64,000 nucleotides of DNA from Candidatus Treponema caballi. Lineage in GTDB: Bacteria; Spirochaetota; Spirochaetia; Treponematales; Treponemataceae. Each line of letters opens with the position of its first letter. Within the stretch, counting starts at the first letter, position 1. The stretch is from contig JAGHRS010000002.1 of the NCBI GenBank assembly GCA_018066285.1, positions 1-64,000 of the forward strand, read 5' to 3'. A program made the translations under genes and the position numbers. Positions 9,707-19,057 of the stretch are shown in pieces. The notes beneath the pieces are model-generated. The model ran no database searches. It was given only the letters and a program-made list of their open reading frames with translations, and was not told the origin of the DNA.

Positions 9707-10276
9707 TCAGAGGGAGAGGACGCCGTTCATGCCTTCTGCAATCTGCTCAATCGTGAGACTGTGGACGCCTTCTACAAGCACGGCGCTGTTACCGAACAGC
9801 TGTTCGAAAAGCGGCTTGAAGTTGTGGTTTTCATCATAGTGGAACGTCGCGTCCTGTTTTCCGAAAATGCCGGCGGCACGCTTACAGTCAGCCGGTAAAT
9901 CGTACTTTTCAGCCTTTCTCCATCTGGCAAGAACGTCCGCGTTGACGCTTACGGGAGCTCCTGAGTCGCGGTCTTTTAAAAGCGGAATCTCATGAGAGGG
10001 CAGCATGCACGGGTTTATCGCAATCTTGAAGACGGGCCGCTTGCAGCAGAGCGTATAAAAGCCGCCGAGCGACGCCCCCACGAGGATGCTGACGTCGTTT
10101 TCATCAATGTAGCGTTCAATCTGCTGCTGTGTTTTCTCAACATCAGTATGCAGTTCAGGGAATGGAAACGAGATGACGCGGTAATCGCTCTTGTCCTTGA
10201 AAAAAGAAACGAGCCCGTCGTATGTGCCGCCTTTTGGGTTTCCGTTGAATCCATGTATGTACAGAACTGTCTTCAT
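9707..10276 (-). CDS. YqiA/YcfP-type alpha/beta hydrolase
   Basis: A 189-residue serine hydrolase. YIHGFNG at the N-terminus is the oxyanion region; the nucleophile elbow GASLGG puts the catalytic Ser near residue 69; His in GVHSL near the C-terminus fits the triad. The family includes E. coli esterase YqiA. The start at 10276 follows GAAAGGAG; an upstream in-frame extension to 10393 has no family counterpart. It is convergent with the MBL hydrolase. Confidence 0.85.
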   Translation of the reverse strand: MKTVLYIHGFNGNPKGGTYDGLVSFFKDKSDYRVISFPFPELHTDVEKTQQQIERYIDENDVSILVGASLGGFYTLCCKRPVFKIAINPCMLPSHEIPLLKDRDSGAPVSVNADVLARWRKAEKYDLPADCKRAAGIFGKQDATFHYDENHNFKPLFEQLFGNSAVLVEGVHSLTIEQIAEGMNGVLSL

Positions 10277-10461
10277 TGTGTGTCTCCTTTCGCTCTGCTT
10301 AATCTGCGATGTGGTTGCTCCATAGTAAAGATAGCGCAAGTGTCTGTTTTTGGAAACAAAAAAAATGCAGAGCTGAGTTTCCGGAAAAAACATTGTGACA
10401 TCAAAATCGTGTTTTATTCCTTATCTGCAGGATAAGCGGAATCCCAAAAGTATAAAAAATG

Positions 10462-10510
10462 CTCCTCCTAAAATTGAACTTTATTTATCCAACTTTAGGG
10501 GTGTACTTCA
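10462..10510. mobile_element. Terminal remnant of an IS3-like insertion sequence
   Basis: Read on the minus strand from 10510, the sequence starts TGAAGTACACCCCTAAAGTT and contains the 10-bp inverted arms 10490-10499 and 10467-10476. This resembles the ends of many IS3/IS150-group elements (a TG-starting inverted repeat with a CCCTAAAGTTG-type palindrome). No transposase ORF or second end is visible, so it would be a degraded solo end. The glnA-like fragment stops exactly at its edge. Family assignment is from memory of IS3 ends. Confidence 0.45.
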
Positions 10511-10585
10511 AATGAGCATGGTGTCTGCAATGCCTGTGTCCTTCAGGTACTTCTCAGCTGCAAGGACGATGTTGCGCGGACTGCC
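10508..10585 (-). pseudogene. Glutamine synthetase gene fragment
   Basis: The minus strand reads 25 codons whose translation begins GSPRNIVLAAEKYLKD and continues TGIADTMLI before a stop formed at the IS-like end. This matches the conserved type I glutamine synthetase segment known from E. coli GlnA ([20 protein letters not shown]). A TAA lies just before it, so only this short piece survives. It is a relic left by insertion and deletion, not a functional gene. Confidence 0.6.
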
Positions 10586-10629
10586 TTAGTTAATCAGAAA
10601 AAGTCTGTAACTGCTTGTTTCATGGGTAC

Positions 10630-10659
10630 TTGATTAGCTCGTGCCTTTTATGATATAAG
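10630..10659 (+). promoter_or_regulatory. Putative rpsU promoter
   Basis: TTGATT (10630-10635), an 18-nt spacer and TATAAG (10654-10659) precede the small-subunit protein S21 gene. The leader contains a small CCGG/CCGG hairpin and then a strong AAAGGAGGTGA ribosome site. The rest of 10277-10630 holds only the IS-like end and glnA relic. Confidence 0.45.
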
Positions 10660-10707
10660 GTATATGCTTTTATCCGGGACTCCGGTAAAAAGGAGGTGAC
10701 ACACTTT

Positions 10708-10914
10708 ATGGCAAGAATCCTTGTTGACGATTCTGAAAACCTCGAAAAAGCCATCAAACGCTTCAAGAGAATGGTTGAAAAGGAAGGTATCATCCGCGAG
10801 TACAAGAAGCGGGAATATTTCGTAAAGCCTTCTGCTATCAATCACCAGAAGCAGACTACGCTTGAGCGCAAACTTCTTAACAAGAGAAGAAAGACAGAAA
10901 AGAAGGATTACTAA
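10708..10914 (+). CDS. rpsU: 30S ribosomal protein S21
   Basis: A 68-residue basic protein that begins MARILVDDSENLEKAIKRFK and ends in a lysine/arginine-rich tail (RKLLNKRRKTEKKD), as in S21. S21 sits near the 3' end of 16S rRNA and helps initiation. A strong AGGAGGTGA lies about 11 nt before ATG 10708. It is a monocistronic gene with its own terminator. Confidence 0.95.
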   Translation: MARILVDDSENLEKAIKRFKRMVEKEGIIREYKKREYFVKPSAINHQKQTTLERKLLNKRRKTEKKDY

Positions 10915-10931
10915 TCTTTTCTGATAAAAGG

Positions 10932-10960
10932 CAGCCGGTTGTTTCCGGCTGTTTTTTTTT
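10932..10960 (+). terminator. Rho-independent terminator of rpsU
   Basis: The stem CAGCCGG (10932-10938) and CCGGCTG (10945-10951) with a TTGTTT loop is followed by nine T residues. Confidence 0.9.
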
Positions 10961-11042
10961 ATCCAACAATGCGGTATAATGCACAGCAGATGCTGTAACT
11001 TAGTTATGGCAGTCTTGTTTTTTTATCGGAGAAATAAAAAAT

Positions 11043-11954
11043 ATGAAACCAACATTACTTGTGCTTGCAGCTGGAATGGGAAGCCGCTATGGCGGTGTAA
11101 AACAGATTGATGCAGTAGGCCTTCACAATGAATGCCTGCTTGATTATGCAACTTTTGACGCAATGAGGTCCGGATTTGGAAAAGTCGTCTATATCATCAG
11201 GAAAGATATTGAGGCTGATTTCCGTGAGCGCCTTTTTGACCGTGTTGCCCGCAATTTTGATGCTGAGTATGTCTTTCAGACACCGACTTCCATTTTTACT
11301 CAGGATCAGCTGAAGTTGATTTCCCCGGAACGCAAGAAGCCGTGGGGAACGCTGCACGCAGTCCTTTGTGCAGAGAATGCGCTTAAGACGCCGTTCGCCG
11401 TCATCAATGCTGACGACTACTACGGCCGTGATGCAATCCAGACAATTGGAAAGCATCTTGCCGCACAGGGCCCTGATTCAACAGAACAGGCTGCTGTCGG
11501 GTATGTCCTTGAAAACACCATGAGCCCGTCTGGTTCCGTTTCACGCGGCATTTGCACTGAAAAGAACGGCGAACTCGTTGCAATTCATGAAAATACAAAG
11601 ATTTACTATGAGGATGGTAAAGTCATTTCCGAACTTGAGGATGGAAAACACATCCTTACCGGAAAGGAATGGGTTTCTATGAACCTGTTCGGCTTTACGC
11701 TCTCTGCTTTTGACACTTTCCACAACTACTGGGACAATTTCGCAGCAACAAAGATTGGCGAAATCAAGAGCGAAGCCCTGCTTCCAGAGGCTGCTTCCCA
11801 GATTCATACAGACGGGAAAGGTACAATCAAGTTTTACAACTCTCACGAAAAGTGGTTCGGTATGACTTATTCCGAAGACCGCGAGAATGTAAAGAAAGCC
11901 ATCGCTGAAAAGACAAAGAGCGGCTACTATCCTGAAAAACTCTGGGAAAAATAA
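11043..11954 (+). CDS. Sugar-phosphate nucleotidyltransferase family protein
   Basis: A 303-residue cytoplasmic enzyme. LVLAAGMGSRYGGVKQ (residues 5-20) is the nucleotide-binding signature of the NTP_transferase family, and INADDYYG near residue 120 fits the metal-binding Asp region. The family transfers NMP to sugar phosphates; which sugar and nucleotide is not clear. It lies 2 nt before a mannose-6-phosphate isomerase gene, suggesting activated hexose synthesis for the cell surface. A TATAAT at 10975-10980 is a likely promoter, and GGAG lies before the ATG. Confidence 0.8.
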   Translation: MKPTLLVLAAGMGSRYGGVKQIDAVGLHNECLLDYATFDAMRSGFGKVVYIIRKDIEADFRERLFDRVARNFDAEYVFQTPTSIFTQDQLKLISPERKKPWGTLHAVLCAENALKTPFAVINADDYYGRDAIQTIGKHLAAQGPDSTEQAAVGYVLENTMSPSGSVSRGICTEKNGELVAIHENTKIYYEDGKVISELEDGKHILTGKEWVSMNLFGFTLSAFDTFHNYWDNFAATKIGEIKSEALLPEAASQIHTDGKGTIKFYNSHEKWFGMTYSEDRENVKKAIAEKTKSGYYPEKLWEK

Positions 11955-11956
11955 CA

Positions 11957-12841
11957 ATGTTCAAGACATCTCCGTTTGTTTCTGAAAAAGTCTGGGGCTA
12001 TGAGCGCTGGATTATCTCTACGCATGCAGCAGGTCAGAGTACTGTGCTTTCTGGCGATGAACGATTTAATGGCAAACCGCTCCCGGCCGCTGTCGGCGAA
12101 GACTATCCGCTTCTGGTGAAGGTCATTCAGGCGGATGACACGCTTTCTGTGCAGGTACATCCGGATGACGATTATGCCCGCCGCGTGGAAAATACATACG
12201 GAAAGACCGAGTGCTGGTACGTTCTGGGTGCTACGCCCGGGGCAAACCTCGTGTGCGGCCTGAACAAGAACTATACAAAAGAAGAACTGGCAGCCGCCAT
12301 AAGCGGAAACAGGCTGGAAGACTGCCTCAGGTACGTTCCTGTTGAGAAAGGCGACTTTGTGTTCATCCCGGCGGGAACGGTGCATGCCATCCGCGGAGGA
12401 TTACGTTTGCTCGAGGTACAGGAGCCGAGCGATATCACCTACCGTCTGTATGACTGGGGACGCCCGCGTGAAATCCACGTGGAGAAAGGCCTTGAAGTCA
12501 CAAAATGGGATGCGCCTGATGTCGTGAAAAACTTCGACGACGTGTTCAGCTGCGATTACTTCACGCTTGAAAAAGGATCTGCAATCGGTTCTGTCGAAAT
12601 TACATCCGATGTAGGCTTTATGGCATGCACATCATCTGTTGGCGGAAAAAAGCCTGAAACGCCTGCCGTAAAACGCGGCTGGGTGAGCCTGTTCATCCTT
12701 GAAGGTGCGGGAACAATCACATCATGTGACTGTACGAGCATGTCTGTAAAGGCAGAAGATACCATCATGTTCCGTACGGATGAGCAGCTGCTGCTTACAC
12801 CTGTTCCTGGAAAACGCATCAAATACATGAAAATCATGTAA
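11957..12841 (+). CDS. manA: Mannose-6-phosphate isomerase, class I
   Basis: A 294-residue zinc enzyme interconverting mannose-6-phosphate and fructose-6-phosphate. Diagnostic segments are VWGYERW at the N-terminus, the metal-ligand region LSVQVHPDD (residues about 66-74), the GTVHAIRGGLRLLEVQEPSD block and YRLYDWGR with the catalytic Arg. It follows the nucleotidyltransferase with a 2-nt gap, so the two are one operon. Length matches the short bacterial type I enzymes. Confidence 0.92.
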   Translation: MFKTSPFVSEKVWGYERWIISTHAAGQSTVLSGDERFNGKPLPAAVGEDYPLLVKVIQADDTLSVQVHPDDDYARRVENTYGKTECWYVLGATPGANLVCGLNKNYTKEELAAAISGNRLEDCLRYVPVEKGDFVFIPAGTVHAIRGGLRLLEVQEPSDITYRLYDWGRPREIHVEKGLEVTKWDAPDVVKNFDDVFSCDYFTLEKGSAIGSVEITSDVGFMACTSSVGGKKPETPAVKRGWVSLFILEGAGTITSCDCTSMSVKAEDTIMFRTDEQLLLTPVPGKRIKYMKIM

Positions 12842-12884
12842 CAGCCACGTTTGTGTGGTATACTACAGACAGCGGAGGATTTCC

Positions 12885-14240
12885 ATGTCAGCGTATTCAA
12901 AGACCATCCATATTCTGGACCAGAAAAACACATCCCTCAAGAAAGAACTTGCTTCAGAAGAAACGCAGATTGGTTTCATTTATCTTGATGATACTGTCTG
13001 TACGGAAGAAGATAAAAAGCATTATGAAGAGCTGAAAGCTGATTTCCAGCATCTTATGGCCAACCTTGCTGAAATCAAGAGCCTTGAGACAAAGAAAAAG
13101 GAGCTTTCTGCAGACATCCAGAATGTGAAGGCAGAACTGGCAGGTCTTGTCACAAAGGAAAGCGGCCTTATGCTTACTCTTGGTATCGCTCTGTATGGTC
13201 AGAGCGGTGCTGCTTCTGTTCCTTCCTTCAGCAAAGCATATGAAGAAGCTTCCTCGTATGCGGATAAGGTTACATCCCTTAAGACGCAGTGTGAACAGAT
13301 GACGGAATCACTTGAACTGCAGAATGTGTTCAGCCGTGTTGTCTCAAAAATGAAAATCAATTCACTTTCCATGTCGATAAACTCCCAGCAGAAGAAGCTT
13401 GATTCAGCACTTGTTGCCGGAGCAAAAGCTGTTGTAGACAGTCAGGATCTTCCGGATGAGCTCAAGTGTCCTGCTTACGAGACCTGCGTGGCTTTCAAGA
13501 ATGACTGGAACAAGAAGAGGATAGAGCTTGAAGCCCTTCAGGATGAATTCCAGAATGTGGAAGTGACCTTGGCTGATTTTGGAAAGAAGACGCTTGTACA
13601 GGAAAAGGCTGATGCTAAGAATGCGGAGATTGAGACTTTCGCCCTTCAGGCAGGTCATCTCTTTGACAAGAAATATATAACCCGTGATGGCGAAATGCTT
13701 ACAGAATTCCCTGCAAAGTATGCAGAACCGCTTGCAAAGGTTCTTTCTCTCAGAACAGAACTTGCATCCGTAAACCGCCGTATCGACATCCTGCAGTATT
13801 CAGAGCAGATTGATGCTGCAGAAGATACAGAAGATTCGTTGAAGAAAGAGGTTGCGGCAAACGAGGAGCGCATCAGAAAGCTTGAGGCTGAAAACGACAG
13901 CCTGAAACAGCGTATCCGTGAGAATGCCGCCGCCGCTGAAGACTTGCGTACACACCGTGGGGCCGTTGAAAAGGAAGAAGGCGTTTCTGCCGCAGATTTA
14001 CTTGATGATTATGACATTGACCCTGATGCAGTACGTCCTGCAGAGAGAGTCGTTGAATCTGTAAAGAAGACCGCAAAAAAAGCTGCCGGTGCTGTAAAAA
14101 AAGCCACGTCGAAGAAAACTGGTAAATCCCGCACCAAAGATGGCGAAGCCATCGAGCCAGACGACGAAGAAGCAGAGTTTCTGAGTGCATTAAATGCAGC
14201 AAAAGCATCTGCTGCAGCGGACGGAAAAGAAGCAGAATAG
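12885..14240 (+). CDS. Coiled-coil protein with lysine/alanine-rich histone-like tail
   Basis: A 451-residue protein of unknown function. Long heptad-like stretches occur around residues 15-100 and again at about 300-375. The C-terminal 75 residues change character: a Lys/Ala block (VKKTAKKAAGAVKKATSKKT) like the tails of bacterial histone H1-like proteins, then an acidic DDEEAEF segment. ATG 12885 follows GGAGG, and TATACT at 12859-12864 is a likely -10. It lies just upstream of the ParE/ParC topoisomerase genes. A DNA- or envelope-associated scaffold is possible; no family is recognised. Confidence 0.65.
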   Translation: MSAYSKTIHILDQKNTSLKKELASEETQIGFIYLDDTVCTEEDKKHYEELKADFQHLMANLAEIKSLETKKKELSADIQNVKAELAGLVTKESGLMLTLGIALYGQSGAASVPSFSKAYEEASSYADKVTSLKTQCEQMTESLELQNVFSRVVSKMKINSLSMSINSQQKKLDSALVAGAKAVVDSQDLPDELKCPAYETCVAFKNDWNKKRIELEALQDEFQNVEVTLADFGKKTLVQEKADAKNAEIETFALQAGHLFDKKYITRDGEMLTEFPAKYAEPLAKVLSLRTELASVNRRIDILQYSEQIDAAEDTEDSLKKEVAANEERIRKLEAENDSLKQRIRENAAAAEDLRTHRGAVEKEEGVSAADLLDDYDIDPDAVRPAERVVESVKKTAKKAAGAVKKATSKKTGKSRTKDGEAIEPDDEEAEFLSALNAAKASAAADGKEAE

Positions 14241-14273
14241 TCATTTCTCCACTTTTATGCTATACTGTTGTAT

Positions 14274-16112
14274 ATGGGTGGAGTAAAGAAGAGTACTGCG
14301 CGTTCCTCTGCGGCAGTATATGACGAATCAAAAATTCAGACATTAAGTCCTCTCGAGCACATCAGGCTCAGGACTGGTATGTACATCGGCCGTCTGGGTG
14401 ACGGCACCAATCAGAATGACGGTATTTATATCCTTCTCAAGGAAGTAATCGACAACGCTGTTGATGAGTTCATCATGGGCAACGGTCGCCGCATTGATAT
14501 TGAAGTAAAGGAGAACCGCGTCAAAGTCCGTGACTACGGCCGCGGCATTCCGCTTGGAAAGCTCGTTGACTGCGTTTCCATCATTAACACGGGCGCCAAG
14601 TACAATGATGACGTCTTCCAGTTCTCAGTTGGCCTTAACGGCGTTGGTACAAAAGCAGTCAACGCACTCAGCTCTTATTTCAGGGTTGTTTCCGTGCGCG
14701 ACGGCAAGTGCGCCGAGGCCGTCTTCAGCAAGGGCAAGCTGCAGTCAAACAAGACAGGCCCGGTAAAGGAAGGCACCAGAAACGGTACTTTCGTAGAGTT
14801 CCTTCCGGATGAGGAAGTGTTCGGCCCGTACAACTTCAATCAGGAGTTTGTCGAGAAGCGCATCTGGAATTACGCGTACCTGAACACCGGTCTGACATTA
14901 GTCTATAACGGCCAGAAGTTCGTCAGCGAGAAGGGCCTTCTTGACCTCCTCAGCAACGAAATTGAAGGCGAATCGATTTATCCTGTCGGCTACTACAAGG
15001 GCAAGCATCTTGAGTTTTCGTTCACGCACTCAAATGCATACGGCGAAAACTACTTCAGCTTCGTAAACGGTCAGTACACATCTGACGGCGGCACGCACCT
15101 GTCTGCTTTCAAGGAAGGCTTCCTGAAGGGCGTGCAGGACTTCTACAAGAAGCCGTACAAAAGCGAGGATGTCCGCGAGGGCATGACCGCTGCCGTTGCC
15201 GTTAAGGTGCAGGACCCGGTTTTTGAAAGCCAGACGAAGAACAAGCTTGGCAACACGGATGTGCGCAGCTGGATTCTCGCTGAGACAAAATCTGCGGTAG
15301 ACGACTACCTGCACCGTAACCCTGATGTGGCGAACATGCTGCAGCAGAAGATTGAAGCTAACGAAAAGCTCAGAACCGAGCTCAACACCGTAAAGAAAGA
15401 AGCAAAAGAGGCTGCCCGTAAGATCAGCCTGAAAATCCCCAAACTCAAGGACTGCAAGTTCCATATTGAGGACGGCCCTAAAGGCGAGAACAGCATGATC
15501 TTCATCACAGAGGGAGATTCTGCTACGGGCGCCATGGTCGGCTGCCGCGACGCCAACACCCAGGCACTGTTCAGCCTTCGTGGAAAGCCTGCGAATATGT
15601 ACGGGGCAAAGAGAGCCGACATCTACAAGGTCGCCGAGCTCTACAACCTGATGATGGCGCTCGGCATTGAGCAGGATGTGGCGAACCTCCGCTACGGAAA
15701 AATCATCATTGCAACCGATGCCGATAACGACGGCTTCCATATCAGAAACCTGGTCATGACGTTCTTCCTGGGCTACTTCGAAGAGCTCATTACGAGCGGC
15801 AAGGTCTATATCCTTGAAACGCCGCTGTTCCGCGTACGCAACAAGAAAGAGACCGCGTACTGCTACAGCGAGGCCGAACGCGACGCTGCCATAAAGAAGA
15901 TTGCCGGCGCAGAAGTCACCCGCTTCAAGGGTCTTGGTGAAATAAGCCCGTCTGAGTTCGGCAAGTTCATCGGCGAGGACATAAAGCTTGTTCCTGTCGA
16001 AGTGTCACAGCTCAAGGCAGTCCCCAAACTGCTTGAGTTCTACATGGGCAAGAACACGCCTGAGCGCCGCGACTTCATCGTGAACAACCTGCTTGAGGAG
16101 ATTGATGCATAA
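14274..16112 (+). CDS. parE: Type II DNA topoisomerase subunit B (ParE/GyrB type)
   Basis: The ATPase subunit, 612 residues. The GHKL ATP site is seen in EVIDNAVDEF, VRDYGRGIP and GLNGVGTKAVNAL; the Toprim metal site in TEGDSATGAM and DADNDGFHI; and LRGKPANMYG between them. Length fits ParE or short GyrB. The start overlaps an extended -10 (TGCTATACT, 14258-14266) that ends 7 nt before ATG 14274, without a ribosome site, so it is probably leaderless. The stop overlaps the ParC start by one base. Which of gyrase or topoisomerase IV it is cannot be settled from sequence alone; ParE is preferred because the partner lacks a full GyrA tail. Confidence 0.88.
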   Translation: MGGVKKSTARSSAAVYDESKIQTLSPLEHIRLRTGMYIGRLGDGTNQNDGIYILLKEVIDNAVDEFIMGNGRRIDIEVKENRVKVRDYGRGIPLGKLVDCVSIINTGAKYNDDVFQFSVGLNGVGTKAVNALSSYFRVVSVRDGKCAEAVFSKGKLQSNKTGPVKEGTRNGTFVEFLPDEEVFGPYNFNQEFVEKRIWNYAYLNTGLTLVYNGQKFVSEKGLLDLLSNEIEGESIYPVGYYKGKHLEFSFTHSNAYGENYFSFVNGQYTSDGGTHLSAFKEGFLKGVQDFYKKPYKSEDVREGMTAAVAVKVQDPVFESQTKNKLGNTDVRSWILAETKSAVDDYLHRNPDVANMLQQKIEANEKLRTELNTVKKEAKEAARKISLKIPKLKDCKFHIEDGPKGENSMIFITEGDSATGAMVGCRDANTQALFSLRGKPANMYGAKRADIYKVAELYNLMMALGIEQDVANLRYGKIIIATDADNDGFHIRNLVMTFFLGYFEELITSGKVYILETPLFRVRNKKETAYCYSEAERDAAIKKIAGAEVTRFKGLGEISPSEFGKFIGEDIKLVPVEVSQLKAVPKLLEFYMGKNTPERRDFIVNNLLEEIDA

Positions 16113-18058
16113 TGGCTTACGTTAAAAACCTTTTCGACAGAAACTTCCTTGAGTACGCAAGTTACGTCATTCGCGACAGGGCAATTCCGGACCTTGAGGA
16201 CGGCCTTAAGCCGGTTCAGCGCCGTGTCCTTCACACGCTGTTCGAGATGGACGACGGCCGCTTCCAGAAAGTGGCGACGGTCGCCGGCCGCTGCATGCAG
16301 TACCATCCGCATGGAGACAGCTCGATTGTCGGCGCGCTCGTCGTGCTTGCAAACAAAGAAATCTTCATTGAGAAGCAGGGTAACTTCGGCAACATGTTTA
16401 CCGGAGATGAGGCCTCTGCTCCCCGTTATATTGAATGCCGCATCCGCCCGATAGCGCGCGACCTGCTCTACAACCCGAAAATTACGCGCATGGTCCCTAA
16501 CTACGACGGAAGAAAGGAAGAGCCGGTCGTCTTCAGGGCAAAGCTGCCGCTCGCGCTCATTATGGGTGCTGAAGGCATTGCAGTCGGCATGAGCACCAAA
16601 ATCCTGCCGCACAACCTGAATGAAGTAATCGAAGCGGAAAAGGCGTGCCTCCGCGGTGAGCCGTTCCAGCTGTATCCTGATTTTGCGACAGGCGGTATCA
16701 TCGACGTTTCAGACTACAAGGATGGAACGGGCAAAATCATCAGCCGCGCAAAGCTTGATCTGTCTGACCCGAAGCGCATCGTCATCACGGAGCTTCCGGC
16801 AGATACGACGACAGAGGCCATCATTGACTCAGTGGAAAGCGCTGCAAAAGCCGGCAAACTCAAGATTTCTTCGATTACCGACCTGACCGCTGCCAAGGTT
16901 GAGATTGAGATAAAACTGCAGCGCGGTGTCTATGCGCAGGATGTCGTTGATGCGCTGTATGCGTACACAAAGTGCGAGCAGTCAATCTCCTGCAACCTGC
17001 TCGTCATAAAGGACAACATGCCGGTCGTCATGACGGCGACTGACGTCATCAAATATCACAGCCAGAAGCTCGTTGGCATCCTGAAGGATGAGCTTAACCT
17101 CGAAAAGGCTGAACTGACGGATAAGCTGCATCTCCGCACGCTGGAGCGCATTTTCATTGAAGAACGCATCTACAAGGCGATTGAGCAGATGAAGACTGCC
17201 GAGGCTGTAAACAAGGCTGTTGTCGACGGATTCAAGCCGTTTATGGCAGAGCTCATCCGCCCGATTACGGATGATGACATTGACCACTTGCTGAAAATTC
17301 CAATCCGCCGCATTTCCTTGTACGACATCAACAAGAACCGCCAGGAAGTTCAGGAAATCAATGCGCGCTTAAAGGAGATTGAAAAGCTTCTGAAGCACAT
17401 TGTTGATTACGCAATCGGCTGGCTTGACGGCATCCAGAAGAAGGCGGCAGATGCGCTCGGAGCTGATTTCATGAAGCGCAAGACAGAGGTTAAGTCTTTC
17501 GACGCAGTTGATGTAAAGGAAGTCGTCAAGCGCGACATGACGCTCCGCTACGACGGCAAGACAGGCTATCTTGGAACTGCCGTCTCAACTGGTACTGAAG
17601 TCTGCAAGGTAAGCCCGTACGACCGCATCCTCTTCATCCGGAAGAGCGGCATCTACACGGTATGCGATGTGCCTGAGAAGATGTTCGTCGACAAGGGCAT
17701 GTGGTACTGCGGTCTTGCCGACAAGGAAGAACTCAACAATACGCTTTTCACGGTCATCTTCCGAGACAAGAAGACTAAGTTCATGATGATAAAACGCTGC
17801 CGCATCACGCAGTTCATCCTGAACAGGGATTACTCAATAAATCCTGAAGGCACGGATGTCTTTCATATAGATACGCGCCAGGCGTTCAGTTTCATTGTGA
17901 AGTACACGCCAAAGCCGCGTCTCAAGGTCACCGAGCAGGAATTCCACGCGGGCGACTATGAAGAAAAGGGGGTAAAAGCCCTTGGTGTCCGTCTTGCGTC
18001 TAAAGAGGCTGATAAGATTCTGCTCAATAAAAAGCCCGCGCAGCCTGAGCTGCTGTAA
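16112..18058 (+). CDS. parC: Type II DNA topoisomerase subunit A (ParC/GyrA type)
   Basis: The DNA breakage-reunion subunit, 648 residues. It has the quinolone-region motif HPHGDSS (residues about 65-71) and the catalytic Tyr near 106 in SAPRYIEC. After the coiled-coil domain (about 340-450) the C-terminal part is short compared with GyrA and shows no clear GyrA box, which favours a ParC-like decatenase. It is translationally coupled to the B subunit (TAATG). Confidence 0.88.
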   Translation: MAYVKNLFDRNFLEYASYVIRDRAIPDLEDGLKPVQRRVLHTLFEMDDGRFQKVATVAGRCMQYHPHGDSSIVGALVVLANKEIFIEKQGNFGNMFTGDEASAPRYIECRIRPIARDLLYNPKITRMVPNYDGRKEEPVVFRAKLPLALIMGAEGIAVGMSTKILPHNLNEVIEAEKACLRGEPFQLYPDFATGGIIDVSDYKDGTGKIISRAKLDLSDPKRIVITELPADTTTEAIIDSVESAAKAGKLKISSITDLTAAKVEIEIKLQRGVYAQDVVDALYAYTKCEQSISCNLLVIKDNMPVVMTATDVIKYHSQKLVGILKDELNLEKAELTDKLHLRTLERIFIEERIYKAIEQMKTAEAVNKAVVDGFKPFMAELIRPITDDDIDHLLKIPIRRISLYDINKNRQEVQEINARLKEIEKLLKHIVDYAIGWLDGIQKKAADALGADFMKRKTEVKSFDAVDVKEVVKRDMTLRYDGKTGYLGTAVSTGTEVCKVSPYDRILFIRKSGIYTVCDVPEKMFVDKGMWYCGLADKEELNNTLFTVIFRDKKTKFMMIKRCRITQFILNRDYSINPEGTDVFHIDTRQAFSFIVKYTPKPRLKVTEQEFHAGDYEEKGVKALGVRLASKEADKILLNKKPAQPELL

Positions 18059-18091
18059 GCGGATAAACAGCGGCTGCTGTAAGGAGTAAAC

Positions 18092-19057
18092 ATGCGTTCA
18101 ACAAAGGAATTACAGACAAAGGTCAGGGAAACTGTGCGGGAGAGGCTTTCTCTCATCGTCGTTTCGCTTGTCGTGCTCATTTTTGCAAGCACCATCCTCT
18201 CATCCGTGCTGCTTGCTCCCATCCTTTCGCTGAGCATGGCGGGAACGTCTACCGTCCTCTCGTTTGTTCTGGCCGCTGTTGCCATGTATCTTTCCTGCGC
18301 CATCATCATCTTCCTGGTGTATGGCTTTTCCATCATCCTCGGCCGTTTTTACCGGGGAGAACCCGCTGTTCTCGGCTACATGATCTGGGGCTTCCGTGAT
18401 TGGAAACGGATGAGCCTCTTATCCCTCTTTGCAAGCCTCGTCATTTTTGCTGCTACGTTCATTGTTGTCGTTCCGGTAAGCGTATACCTGACATCCTCGA
18501 TTGAAACAGTTACCGAAGAAGCGGTCCTGGCGGAGTTCAATGCATTCATCATGGCAATTCCGGTCATCCTGCTTGCTGTTACGGCGATTGTACTCCCTGT
18601 CTTCATGCCGTTTATGTTCTCATTTCCGATTATGTTCCACGAGCGCGGAATGAAGCTGTTCGCCGTCCTGAAGAAAAGCCGTGCGCTTCTCAAAGGACGC
18701 AAGTGGCGGCTGTTCTGCTTTGCCATGAAGTGCGCGCTTTATCCACTCATTACATGCGGTGTGTGCCTTGCGGCCACGTTCCTGTTGCCTGAAGAAAGCG
18801 CACTTGGCTCTCTTGCAGGCCTTGTGTTCAGCGTTTCGCTGTATTACTGTCTCGTGTACATCGTCCTCGCTGTCACTGCCTATTACTACGAACTTGCAGA
18901 TCCTGATACGCTTTGTCTTGTTGGAATATCAGATTTTCCATCTTTAGCTATGTCTGATCCGCTTTTTGTTGATGCTCCTGCTGCTTCTGATGCAACGCTT
19001 TTACAGGAGGACGGATGCGAATCCTCACCGGAAGAGCCGAATCAGAGAATGTGGTAA
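18092..19057 (+). CDS. Hypothetical polytopic membrane protein
   Basis: A 321-residue protein with about six hydrophobic segments, for example near residues 17-40, 48-80, 105-130, 150-180, 208-230 and 240-268. The C-terminal 45 residues are polar and acidic. No family is recognised. AAGGAG lies before ATG 18092. It follows parC by 33 nt and overlaps the YigZ gene by 43 nt, so it probably shares their transcript. Confidence 0.65.
   Translation: MRSTKELQTKVRETVRERLSLIVVSLVVLIFASTILSSVLLAPILSLSMAGTSTVLSFVLAAVAMYLSCAIIIFLVYGFSIILGRFYRGEPAVLGYMIWGFRDWKRMSLLSLFASLVIFAATFIVVVPVSVYLTSSIETVTEEAVLAEFNAFIMAIPVILLAVTAIVLPVFMPFMFSFPIMFHERGMKLFAVLKKSRALLKGRKWRLFCFAMKCALYPLITCGVCLAATFLLPEESALGSLAGLVFSVSLYYCLVYIVLAVTAYYYELADPDTLCLVGISDFPSLAMSDPLFVDAPAASDATLLQEDGCESSPEEPNQRMW

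Noticed and set aside
10395-10589. Plus-strand ORF between yqiA and rpsU
   Set aside because: Its codons run through the IS-like end and antisense to the glnA relic; no coding signature.
15030-15740. 236-codon frame antisense to parE
   Set aside because: It mirrors the Toprim region of parE; no initiation signals.
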